DNA from: Rhizobiaceae bacterium
GTDB taxonomy: Bacteria > Pseudomonadota > Alphaproteobacteria > Rhizobiales > Rhizobiaceae
Length of the DNA stretch: 11,051 nt
Assembly: GCA_016793565.1 (NCBI GenBank)
Contig: JAEUMA010000634.1
Coordinates: forward strand, 1 to 11,051
Direction of reading: 5' to 3'
This document shows, in pieces, positions 1 to 6,309 of the stretch. Within the stretch, counting starts at the first letter, position 1. Every line of letters starts with the position of its first letter. The notes under the pieces are model-generated. The model was not told where the DNA came from and did no database searches. It saw nothing but the letters and a program-made list of their open reading frames with translations. The position numbers and the translations under genes are program-made.

Positions 1-1184
1 TCGGCGTGGCGACGCAGGATCCCGTCCTGCGCAAGCGCTTCAAGGGCACGCCGGAGCACGTGATCAACTTCTTCTTCTACCTGGCGGACGAAGTGCGCGA
101 GTTGCTGGCAGCCATGGGCTATCACCATCTCGACGAGATCGTCGGCGAGGCTCAGCTGCTCGACAAGAAGGAGGTCGTCAGCCACTGGAAGGCGCAGGGG
201 CTGGACTTCAGCAAGGTGTTCTACAAGCCGGAGGCCCCGCGCTCGGCCATGCACTGGACCGAACGGCAGAAGCATCCGATCGACGAGGTGCTCGACAGCA
301 AGCTGATCGAGCTGGCGAAGCCAGCGCTGGAGAGCCGCCAGCCCGTGCAGATCGAAGTCCCGATCCGCAATGTCGATCGCTCCGCCGGCGCCATGCTGTC
401 GGGCGAGGTCGTCAAGCGCTTTCGCCACAAGGGGCTGCGCGAGGATACGATCTCCGTCCGGCTGATCGGTACCGCCGGACAGTCGTTCGGCGCCTTCCTG
501 GCGCGTGGCGTCTCGTTCGAACTGGTTGGCGACGGCAACGACTATGTCGGCAAAGGCCTGTCGGGCGGACGCCTGGTCATCCGCCCGGCCGACGAGGCGC
601 GCATCGTCGCCGAAGACTCCATCATCGTCGGCAACACGGTGCTCTACGGTGCCACCGAGGGCGAGTGCTACTTCCGCGGAGTAGCGGGCGAACGCTTCGC
701 GGTCCGCAATTCGGGCGCGGTGGCGGTGGTCGAAGGCGTCGGCGACCATGGTTGCGAGTACATGACTGGCGGCGTGGTGGTGGTGCTCGGCAAGACGGGC
801 CGCAACTTCGCGGCCGGCATGTCGGGCGGCGTCGCCTATGTGCTCGACGAGGAGGGCGATTTCGCCGAACGCTGCAACATGGCGATGGTCGAACTCGAGC
901 CGGTTCCGGAAGAGGACGACATGCTGGAGAAGCTGCATCACCACGGTGGCGATCTCGCCCACAAGGGTCGCGTCGACGTGTCAGGCGACATGACCAGCCA
1001 CGACGAGGAACGGCTCTACCAGCTGATCTCCAACCATGTGCACTACACCGGATCGACGCGGGCCAAGGCGATCCTCGACGACTGGACGAACTACCGCCCG
1101 AAGTTCCGCAAGGTCATGCCGGTGGAGTACCGCCGCGCCCTGATCGAGATGGAGCGTATGCGCATGGGCGTCGCGGCGGAGTAG
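1..1184 (+). CDS. gltB: Glutamate synthase (NADPH) large subunit, C-terminal part
   Basis: This is the 3' end of the glutamate synthase alpha subunit, which moves the glutamine amide nitrogen to 2-oxoglutarate to make glutamate in the cytoplasm. The 5' end is outside the window. The reading frame is open from the first bases, and the opening residues GVATQDP match the conserved stretch just after the last cysteine of the 3Fe-4S cluster, so the amidotransferase, FMN and cluster-ligand regions lie upstream. What remains is the end of the synthase domain and the glycine-rich beta-helix domain, roughly residues 125-290 of the visible part, with GTAGQSFGAF, GDGNDYVGKGLSGG, GVGDHGCEYMTGG and GKTGRNFAAGMSGG. 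It stops with TAG. gltD follows in the same direction after 114 bases, the usual gltBD order. No frameshift is visible. The GTG at position 6 is internal and not a start. Family assignment is near certain. Confidence 0.97.
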   Translation, partial: GVATQDPVLRKRFKGTPEHVINFFFYLADEVRELLAAMGYHHLDEIVGEAQLLDKKEVVSHWKAQGLDFSKVFYKPEAPRSAMHWTERQKHPIDEVLDSKLIELAKPALESRQPVQIEVPIRNVDRSAGAMLSGEVVKRFRHKGLREDTISVRLIGTAGQSFGAFLARGVSFELVGDGNDYVGKGLSGGRLVIRPADEARIVAEDSIIVGNTVLYGATEGECYFRGVAGERFAVRNSGAVAVVEGVGDHGCEYMTGGVVVVLGKTGRNFAAGMSGGVAYVLDEEGDFAERCNMAMVELEPVPEEDDMLEKLHHHGGDLAHKGRVDVSGDMTSHDEERLYQLISNHVHYTGSTRAKAILDDWTNYRPKFRKVMPVEYRRALIEMERMRMGVAAE

Positions 1185-1255
1185 TGCCGTCGATTGATCC
1201 TGGTTGTCGCACGAGCGGACATTGCTGGAAGCACCGGTTATGAAGGTCGAGAATC

Positions 1256-1277
1256 GGCTGCACGATACGGTGCAGCC
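1256..1277 (+). promoter_or_regulatory. Perfect 8-bp stem-loop between gltB and gltD
   Basis: The arms GGCTGCAC (1256-1263) and GTGCAGCC (1270-1277) are exact reverse complements around a six-base loop, GATACG. No T-run follows, so it does not look like a standard intrinsic terminator. It lies 21 bases before the gltD start codon and just upstream of its ribosome binding site. An mRNA-stabilising or processing hairpin that sets the GltB:GltD ratio is one reading. A small dispersed palindromic repeat is another. The structure is seen in the sequence; the role is inference. Confidence 0.5.
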
Positions 1278-1298
1278 CGGGAGTTAGGTGAAACGTCT

Positions 1299-2753
1299 AT
1301 GGGTAAGGTAACAGGCTTTCTCGAGATCGACCGGCAGGTGCACAAGTACCAGCCGGCGTCGGACCGCATCCGCCACTTCCGCGAATTCACGCTGCCGATG
1401 TCTGACAAGGAGGTCGAGAAGCAGGCCGCGCGCTGCATGGACTGCGGCGTGCCCTATTGCCACGGGCCGACGGGCTGTCCGATCCACAACCAGATTCCGG
1501 ACTGGAACGACCTCGTCTACAACGGCGACTGGGAAGGCGCGATCCGCAACCTGCATTCCACCAACAATTTCCCCGAGTTCACGGGTCGCATCTGTCCGGC
1601 GCCGTGCGAGGAAGCCTGCACGCTGAACCTCGAGGACATTCCAGTCGCCATCAAGACGGTGGAGCAGGCGATCGCCGACAAGGCGTACGCGCTGGGCTTC
1701 ATCCGCCCGCAGCCCGCTGCCGCCAAGACCGGCAAGCGGGTCGCCGTCATCGGCTCCGGCCCGGCGGGGCTTGCCGCCGCGCAGCAACTCGGCCGCGTCG
1801 GCCACGACGTGCATGTGTTCGAGCGCGAGAGCCGGCCGGGTGGCCTGCTTCGCTTTGGCATTCCCGACTTCAAGATGGAGAAGCACACCATCGACCGGCG
1901 CGTGGAGCAGATGCAGGGCGAGGGCGTGACCTTCCACTGCGGTGTCAATGTCGGGGTCGACAAGCCCGTGCGCGAGCTTCTTTCGGATTTCGATGCCGTG
2001 CTCTACTGCGGCGGCTCGGAGACGCCGCGGCCGGCGGGCATTCCCGGCAGCGACCTCGAAGGCGTTCACGACGCCATGCCCTATCTGGTGCAGCAGAACA
2101 AGCGCGTCGGCGCCGAGGACATCCAGTCGGTCGCCTGGCGTTCCGCTCCCATCGTGGCCGGCGGGCAGCACGTCGTCGTGGTGGGCGGTGGCGATACGGC
2201 GTCCGATTGCGTCGGCACCGCCTTCCGCCAGGGCGCCGTGCGGGTGACACAGCTCGACATCCGTCCGATGCCGCCCGAGAAGGAAGACAAGCTGACGGTC
2301 TGGCCCTATTGGGCGACCAAGATGCGCACCTCGTCCAGCCAGGCGGAGGGCGCGCAGCGTGAGTTCCAGGTGGCGACGCTGGAGTTCATCGGCGAGGAGG
2401 GGCAGCTCACCGGCGTCAAGTGCTGCGAGGTAGACGACAGGCGCAAGCCAGTGGCCGGCACCGAGTTCGTCATCCGAGCCGATCTTGCCTTCATCGCCAT
2501 CGGGTTTTCGGGGCCGCTCGGCACCGGCCTGGTGGCGGAACTGGGCCCGGAGCTGAAGCTCGCGATCGACAGCCGCCGCTCGACCAACGTCGTTGCCAAT
2601 GACATCGACTATCGCACCAGCGTGGACGGCCTTTACACCGCCGGCGATGTCCGCCGCGGGCAGTCGCTGGTCGTCTGGGCGATCCGCGAAGGCCGGCAGG
2701 CGGCGCGGGCGATCGACGAAGCGCTGATGGGACACTCGGTGCTGCCGCGATAG
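1299..2753 (+). CDS. gltD: Glutamate synthase (NADPH) small subunit
   Basis: This is the 484-residue beta subunit, which oxidises NADPH on FAD and passes electrons through 4Fe-4S clusters to GltB. An N-terminal cysteine-rich ferredoxin-like region holds C46, C49, C54 and C60 (start of CMDCGVPYCHGPTGCP) and a second set C99, C103, C107 (ICPAPCEEAC). A Rossmann FAD motif VAVIGSGPAG lies at residues 148-157, the NADPH motif VVGGGDTA at 294-301, and the C-terminal FAD-contact stretch GLYTAGD at 444-450. The ATG at 1299 was chosen because AGGTGA (1286-1291) sits seven bases upstream and MGKVTGFLEI is the usual family N-terminus. The frame stays open back to a TTG at 1194, but that stretch contains the intergenic hairpin and does not look like protein. 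The length is normal for GltD. It ends 11 bases from the stop of the convergent SGNH-like gene. Confidence 0.97.
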   Translation: MGKVTGFLEIDRQVHKYQPASDRIRHFREFTLPMSDKEVEKQAARCMDCGVPYCHGPTGCPIHNQIPDWNDLVYNGDWEGAIRNLHSTNNFPEFTGRICPAPCEEACTLNLEDIPVAIKTVEQAIADKAYALGFIRPQPAAAKTGKRVAVIGSGPAGLAAAQQLGRVGHDVHVFERESRPGGLLRFGIPDFKMEKHTIDRRVEQMQGEGVTFHCGVNVGVDKPVRELLSDFDAVLYCGGSETPRPAGIPGSDLEGVHDAMPYLVQQNKRVGAEDIQSVAWRSAPIVAGGQHVVVVGGGDTASDCVGTAFRQGAVRVTQLDIRPMPPEKEDKLTVWPYWATKMRTSSSQAEGAQREFQVATLEFIGEEGQLTGVKCCEVDDRRKPVAGTEFVIRADLAFIAIGFSGPLGTGLVAELGPELKLAIDSRRSTNVVANDIDYRTSVDGLYTAGDVRRGQSLVVWAIREGRQAARAIDEALMGHSVLPR

Positions 2754-2782
2754 CGGCGAGCCGGCTACCGCGCGATCGCGGT
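2744..2782. terminator. Two stem-loops at the gltD / SGNH-like gene junction, possible U-less terminator
   Basis: Two short inverted repeats span the ends of two convergent genes. The first is GCCGC-GATA-GCGGC (2744-2757), overlapping the gltD stop codon. The second is ACCGCG-CGAT-CGCGGT (2767-2782), inside the last codons of the minus-strand gene. Neither has a T-run on either strand, so this is not a canonical intrinsic terminator. Only 11 bases separate the two stop codons, so any transcript end signal must overlap coding sequence. Chance hairpins are common at this GC content, hence low confidence. Confidence 0.25.
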
Positions 2783-3964
2783 CGTCGTATCGGCTGCGGG
2801 CGGGGGCAAGGTCGCGGTGAGGGCCTTTGCCGGCCAGATGAATTCGTCGGCCCGTCCCAACACGGGCTTCGCCTTCGCCGTGTCGAAAAGGCGCTCGCCG
2901 ACCGAGCCCATCTGGGCAGGGGTTGCCGGCGCCGCTCCTAGAAGCTCGCCGCCGCCGTCGAGTTCTGGATCGCTCAGGGCTATCGGCGGCGTCCGGTCGA
3001 TGCTGGCGGGGTCCACCGGCGCGACAGCGCCGGGCAGCGCCGGTACCAGCGGCGCTATGCCGTCGCTGCCCGGACCGACACCGAGCAGCCGGTTGAGCGA
3101 CTTCTCCAGATAAAAAGCGACCTTGCGCTTGCCGGCCCGCGTCATGTTGATGCCGTCGCTAGCCCGCAGGCGCACCGGTTGGCCGTTGATGTCTGGGCCA
3201 GTGCCGACATAGGCCCCGTTCTCATCGACGAACCCGTCCCAGATGTCGATAAATTCGCCGTCGGCAGCCTCGGCCGCTGTCTGGTACATGTCGTTGAAGG
3301 CGAGCATGTCGGAACTCATCTTCGTCGACTTGAAGGGGGGCATGCCGACCCATAGCAGTGGCACTCTGGTGTCGCCGATCGCCTTCGCCAGGGTGGCACT
3401 GCGCGCGCCATACTCCTTGGTCCAGGCGTCGCTCAGGGATGCCTCGCGGCTCTCGCCCACGCGCATCTGCTGGCGGTCGTTGGATCCCAGCATGACGACC
3501 ACGGCCGCCGGCTTCACCTCCTCGACCACCGCCGTGATGCCGCGCGGCCAATCCATGACGTCGCTGCGCACCAGGCCGGACGAACTCTTGGAACGATCGA
3601 CGATACGGACGCCGGCGTTTTCGGCGAACACGGCCGTCAGTCCTTCCGCCAGGCCGCTAGCAAGAAAATCGCCGACGACAAGCACGACCTTGGCGTCCGG
3701 CGTCTTCTCTACCTGGGGAATGGCCGGCTCAGCCGGCGCGCGGGGCGTGCGCTTCTTTTTGGCAGGCGCGGGCTGCTGGGGCTCCAGCCGCTCGACCTTG
3801 CGCGGCGCGAACAGTTTGCGCAGTAGCCAGAAGCGCTGTCCGGTTTCCTGCGCGAACGCCGGAGCCGATGTCAGCAGCGGCTCTGACAGAACCAGAGCCG
3901 CCGCCAGAATCGCGAGGAATACCAGCGGACGCAGGGCGAAGCGTATGCTGCTCCGTGCCGCCAA
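2765..3964 (-). CDS. Secreted SGNH/GDSL hydrolase-like protein (DUF459 type)
   Basis: This 399-residue protein resembles the DUF459 branch of SGNH hydrolases common in rhizobia; the true substrate is unknown. Residues 1-38 form a signal peptide (Arg-rich start, hydrophobic core 11-27, AFA before Q39). A basic, proline-rich linker lies at 55-85, the SGNH core at about 91-295, and a low-complexity Pro/Ala/Gly tail follows. Block I reads VVGDFLASG, with F100 where the nucleophile Ser of GDS would be. Block III is intact as GSND (160-163). Block V reads DGIN (270-273), with Asn in place of the catalytic His. It may therefore be catalytically weak, use other residues, or serve as a binding protein. 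The start is TTG at 3964, because a stop codon lies immediately upstream in frame, no in-frame ATG or GTG precedes the signal peptide, and GGAGG sits five bases ahead. It follows the lytic transglycosylase by 15 bases, which suggests co-transcription and a shared periplasmic or cell-wall role. Confidence 0.85.
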   Translation of the reverse strand: MAARSSIRFALRPLVFLAILAAALVLSEPLLTSAPAFAQETGQRFWLLRKLFAPRKVERLEPQQPAPAKKKRTPRAPAEPAIPQVEKTPDAKVVLVVGDFLASGLAEGLTAVFAENAGVRIVDRSKSSSGLVRSDVMDWPRGITAVVEEVKPAAVVVMLGSNDRQQMRVGESREASLSDAWTKEYGARSATLAKAIGDTRVPLLWVGMPPFKSTKMSSDMLAFNDMYQTAAEAADGEFIDIWDGFVDENGAYVGTGPDINGQPVRLRASDGINMTRAGKRKVAFYLEKSLNRLLGVGPGSDGIAPLVPALPGAVAPVDPASIDRTPPIALSDPELDGGGELLGAAPATPAQMGSVGERLFDTAKAKPVLGRADEFIWPAKALTATLPPPAADTTTAIAR

Positions 3965-3969
3965 TCATT

Positions 3970-3974
3970 CCTCC
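3970..3974 (-). promoter_or_regulatory. Ribosome binding site deciding a TTG start
   Basis: Read on the minus strand, GGAGG is followed by AATGA and then TTG, so the spacing to the TTG start of the SGNH-like gene is five bases. An ATG lies within this spacer (3968-3966) but is in another frame. It would give only a 79-residue Arg/Ala/Gly-rich product that looks like a shadow frame. The signal peptide is in the TTG frame, which decides the start. Confidence 0.7.
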
Positions 3975-3979
3975 ACCGG

Positions 3980-5203
3980 CTATTGCTGTCGGATCGACTT
4001 CAGCACTTCCATGCTCGGATGGCCATCCGGCGTCAAGCCCGCCTGCATCTGGAACGCCTTGATGGCGGAGCGAGACGCCTCGCCGATCTTGCCGTCCAGC
4101 TTGCCGTCGTAGTAGCCGTGCGCTGAGAGCCGCTTCTGCAGTTCCTGGCGCTCCGCGAAGCTCAGCTTGGTGAACGGACGCTGCCAGTCGTTGGCCAGCC
4201 CGCCGTAACCGGCGATCTCGTCGGCGAGAAGGCCCACCGCCAGCGCATATTTGTCGGCGTTGTTGTAGCGCTTGATGACGAAGAAGTTGCGCGTCATCAG
4301 GAACGCCGGTCCGCCGCGGCCGTCGGGCACCTTGAGCTCGGCCTTGTCGGACGTACCGCGGAACGGCTTGCCGTTGGCGCGTTCGACGCCGAGCCCCTGC
4401 CACTTGGCGATCGACATCGATCCGGCCGGCAGTTTGCCGGCCGGCAACGTCACCTCGTAACCCCAGGTCTTGCCCGTCTGCCACCCGTTCTTGGCGAGGA
4501 GGTTCGCCGCCGTGGCCAGCGCATCGGGCACCGAATTCCAGATGTCGCGCCGGCCATTGCCGTCCATGTCGACGGCGTAGGCTTTGTAGCTCGTCGGTAT
4601 GAACTGGGTGTGGCCCATGGCTCCGGCCCACGAGCCGGTCAGGTGGCTTTCGTCGATGTCGCCGCGCTGCAGAATCTCGAGCGCCGCGATCAGCTGGGTC
4701 CGTGCGAACTTGGCCCGCTTCTTGTCGGCATAGGCGAGCGTGGCCAGCGAGCGGACAACGTTGCGCATGACATCCGGTCGTTCGAGGATGACGCCGTAGT
4801 TCGATTCCATCGACCAGATCGCGAGCAGGACGTAGCGGCTGACGCCGAAGCGGGCTTCGATCTTGTCCAGCCACGGCTTGTACTTGCGGGCCATCTGGCG
4901 GCCCGTCTCGATCGCCTCTTCCTGGACGCGGTTATCGAAATAGTCCCAGACCGGAGCGGTGAACTCGGGCTGGTATTTTGCCTTCTCCAGCACGACCGGG
5001 TCCGGCTCCGTTACGCCTCGGAACGCGCGGTCGAAAGTTTTGCCGGAAATTCCGTTCTGCGTGGCAGTGGCGCGGAAACCGCTGATCCAGCGTTCGAAAC
5101 CGGCATCGGCGGCAGCCGGACCGGCCATGACCAGCCCGACCAGCAGCGCCGCGGCCGGCAGCACGGAGCCGGCAAGGCGCATGGCGGCATGACGAAAGGA
5201 CAT
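3980..5203 (-). CDS. Lytic murein transglycosylase, MltB family, with peptidoglycan-binding domain
   Basis: This 407-residue periplasmic enzyme would cleave the MurNAc-GlcNAc bond of peptidoglycan, leaving 1,6-anhydro ends. Residues 1-33 are a signal peptide (hydrophobic core about 15-27, small residues AAADA at its end). There is no lipobox cysteine, so it should be soluble in the periplasm rather than a lipoprotein like E. coli MltB. The catalytic domain spans about 35-340 and includes SMESNYG with the expected catalytic E133, and GSWAGAMGHTQFIPTSY (190-206), both hallmarks of the family. Residues about 345-405 form a PG_binding_1 domain (LQKRLSAHGYYDGKLDGKIG). ATG 5203 was chosen because AGGAGG (5215-5210) sits six bases upstream; the ATG at 5209 abuts that site. 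It is the first gene of a probable two-gene unit with the SGNH-like gene and is divergent from galU. The family is certain; the exact paralogue name is not. Confidence 0.93.
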   Translation of the reverse strand: MSFRHAAMRLAGSVLPAAALLVGLVMAGPAAADAGFERWISGFRATATQNGISGKTFDRAFRGVTEPDPVVLEKAKYQPEFTAPVWDYFDNRVQEEAIETGRQMARKYKPWLDKIEARFGVSRYVLLAIWSMESNYGVILERPDVMRNVVRSLATLAYADKKRAKFARTQLIAALEILQRGDIDESHLTGSWAGAMGHTQFIPTSYKAYAVDMDGNGRRDIWNSVPDALATAANLLAKNGWQTGKTWGYEVTLPAGKLPAGSMSIAKWQGLGVERANGKPFRGTSDKAELKVPDGRGGPAFLMTRNFFVIKRYNNADKYALAVGLLADEIAGYGGLANDWQRPFTKLSFAERQELQKRLSAHGYYDGKLDGKIGEASRSAIKAFQMQAGLTPDGHPSMEVLKSIRQQ

Positions 5204-5209
5204 CCTCAT

Positions 5210-5215
5210 CCTCCT
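5210..5215 (-). promoter_or_regulatory. Ribosome binding site deciding the transglycosylase start
   Basis: On the minus strand AGGAGG is followed directly by ATGAGG and then ATG. The first ATG (5209) touches the Shine-Dalgarno sequence and is too close. The second (5203) has six bases of spacing and gives the protein beginning MSFRHAAMRL, with a normal signal peptide. Confidence 0.7.
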
Positions 5216-5246
5216 TGACCAAACAGAACCCGATTCATTGCCCACC

Positions 5247-5262
5247 AGGGTTATCAAACCCT
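5247..5262. promoter_or_regulatory. Dyad symmetry in the divergent transglycosylase-galU intergenic region
   Basis: AGGGTT (5247-5252) and AACCCT (5257-5262) are exact reverse complements around ATCA. The dyad sits 44 bases upstream of the transglycosylase start and 144 bases upstream of galU, in the 202-base region that must hold both promoters. It could be an operator or a small hairpin. I could not pick a convincing -35/-10 pair for either gene. CTTGCG at 5312-5317 with TTCTAT at 5336-5341 is the best galU candidate, but it is weak. Confidence 0.3.
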
Positions 5263-5405
5263 TTACCATAGCTTTGCCACGGAACGAAAAAGCGCCTGTG
5301 ACGTTAAGACGCTTGCGCGCGGTGCGACCAGCGCGTTCTATGCCCGCATATCCTTCCAACAACGGCGTCCTGTTTCCGGCGCCTTTACAGGCAAAACCGT
5401 TCCCG

Positions 5406-6305
5406 ATGAAAAAGCTTCGCAAGGCAGTATTTCCGGTCGCAGGTCTCGGTACGCGCTTTCTGCCGGCGACCAAGGCCATTCCCAAGGAAATGCTGACGGT
5501 TGTCGACCGCCCTGTCATCCAATACGTGGTCGACGAGGCCCGCGAGGCCGGCATCGAACATTTCATCTTCGTTACAGGCCGAAATAAGGCGGTGATCGAG
5601 GATCATTTCGACATCCAGTTCGAGTTGAACCACACGCTTGCGCAGCGCGGCAAGGACGACCAGCTCGCCAGGCTGCAGCAACTGCAGCCGCAGGCTGGCC
5701 AGACCAGCTTCACGCGCCAGCAGGAGCCGCTCGGTCTCGGCCATGCGGTGTGGTGCGCGCGCGATCTGGTCGGCGACGAGCCGTTCGCGGTGCTGCTGCC
5801 GGACATGATCACCCTGCCCGGCAAGGGCTGCATGAAGGACATGGTGGCGCTCTACGAGAAGACCGGCGACAACATCATTGCCGTCGAGGAATGCGACCCG
5901 GCCGAAACCCAGAAATACGGCATCGTCGGCAAGGGCGACGATGTCTTCAACGGCTTCAAACTCACCGGAATGGTCGAGAAGCCAAAGGCCGGCACGGCGC
6001 CGTCCAATCTCTACATCAACGGCCGCTACATCCTTCAGCCCGAGGTCTTCGGCCTGCTGTCGCGCCAGGAGCGCGGCGCCGGGAATGAGATCCAGCTTAC
6101 CGACGCCATGCAGAAGCTGATGAAGGAACAATCCTTCTTCGGCTACCACTATCGCGGACGTACCTTCGACTGCGGATCGCCCGAGGGCTTCGTCGAGGCC
6201 AACGTGGCCTTCGCGCTGCAGCGCTCGGACCTCAATTCCGACATGGCCGACGTGATCGACGGGCTGCTGGCGGAAGCCAGGCCCGCCGACAAGCGGCGCG
6301 CCTGA
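5406..6305 (+). CDS. galU: UTP--glucose-1-phosphate uridylyltransferase
   Basis: This 299-residue cytoplasmic enzyme makes UDP-glucose from UTP and glucose-1-phosphate, feeding exopolysaccharide, LPS core, cyclic glucan and galactose pathways. The nucleotidyltransferase signature GLGTRFLPATK is at residues 13-23, with K27 and E28 in the following PKEML. QEPLGLGHAV (106-115), LPDM (131-134), VEKP (190-193) and GNEIQLTDA (226-234) are the other family hallmarks, and the length is typical. ATG 5406 is chosen because MKKLRKAVFPVAGLGTRF is the standard family N-terminus. In-frame upstream starts, for example ATG 5340, would add a non-conserved stretch and have no better ribosome binding site; the site before 5406 is also weak. 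The gene is divergent from the lytic transglycosylase. Its stop is four bases from the stop of the convergent barrel gene, leaving no room for a separate terminator. Confidence 0.96.
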   Translation: MKKLRKAVFPVAGLGTRFLPATKAIPKEMLTVVDRPVIQYVVDEAREAGIEHFIFVTGRNKAVIEDHFDIQFELNHTLAQRGKDDQLARLQQLQPQAGQTSFTRQQEPLGLGHAVWCARDLVGDEPFAVLLPDMITLPGKGCMKDMVALYEKTGDNIIAVEECDPAETQKYGIVGKGDDVFNGFKLTGMVEKPKAGTAPSNLYINGRYILQPEVFGLLSRQERGAGNEIQLTDAMQKLMKEQSFFGYHYRGRTFDCGSPEGFVEANVAFALQRSDLNSDMADVIDGLLAEARPADKRRA

Positions 6306-6309
6306 ACGA

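Noticed and set aside
1194..1298. Upstream in-frame TTG extension of gltD
   Set aside because: It adds 35 residues not typical of GltD and covers the intergenic hairpin; ATG 1299 has a good ribosome binding site and the family N-terminus.
1284..2735. Long open frame of about 483 codons on the minus strand opposite gltD
   Set aside because: It is antisense to a highly conserved gene. GC-rich third positions create long antisense frames, and its translation shows no recognisable domain.
2772..2779. GCGATCGC octamer resembling the cyanobacterial HIP1 repeat
   Set aside because: It is a single copy in GC-rich DNA, inside a coding end and a hairpin; there is no sign of a repeat family here.
3243..4112. 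289-codon plus-strand frame opposite the SGNH-like gene
   Set aside because: It is Ser/Arg/Ala-rich shadow translation, lies across two minus-strand genes with clear homology, and shows no family motif.
3729..4874. 381-codon minus-strand frame overlapping the transglycosylase and SGNH-like genes
   Set aside because: It is an Arg/Gly/Ala-rich alternative frame of two clearly coding genes.
5204..5566. 5' extension of the transglycosylase frame across the divergent spacer into galU
   Set aside because: It would overlap the galU start and displace the signal peptide; AGGAGG marks the start at 5203.
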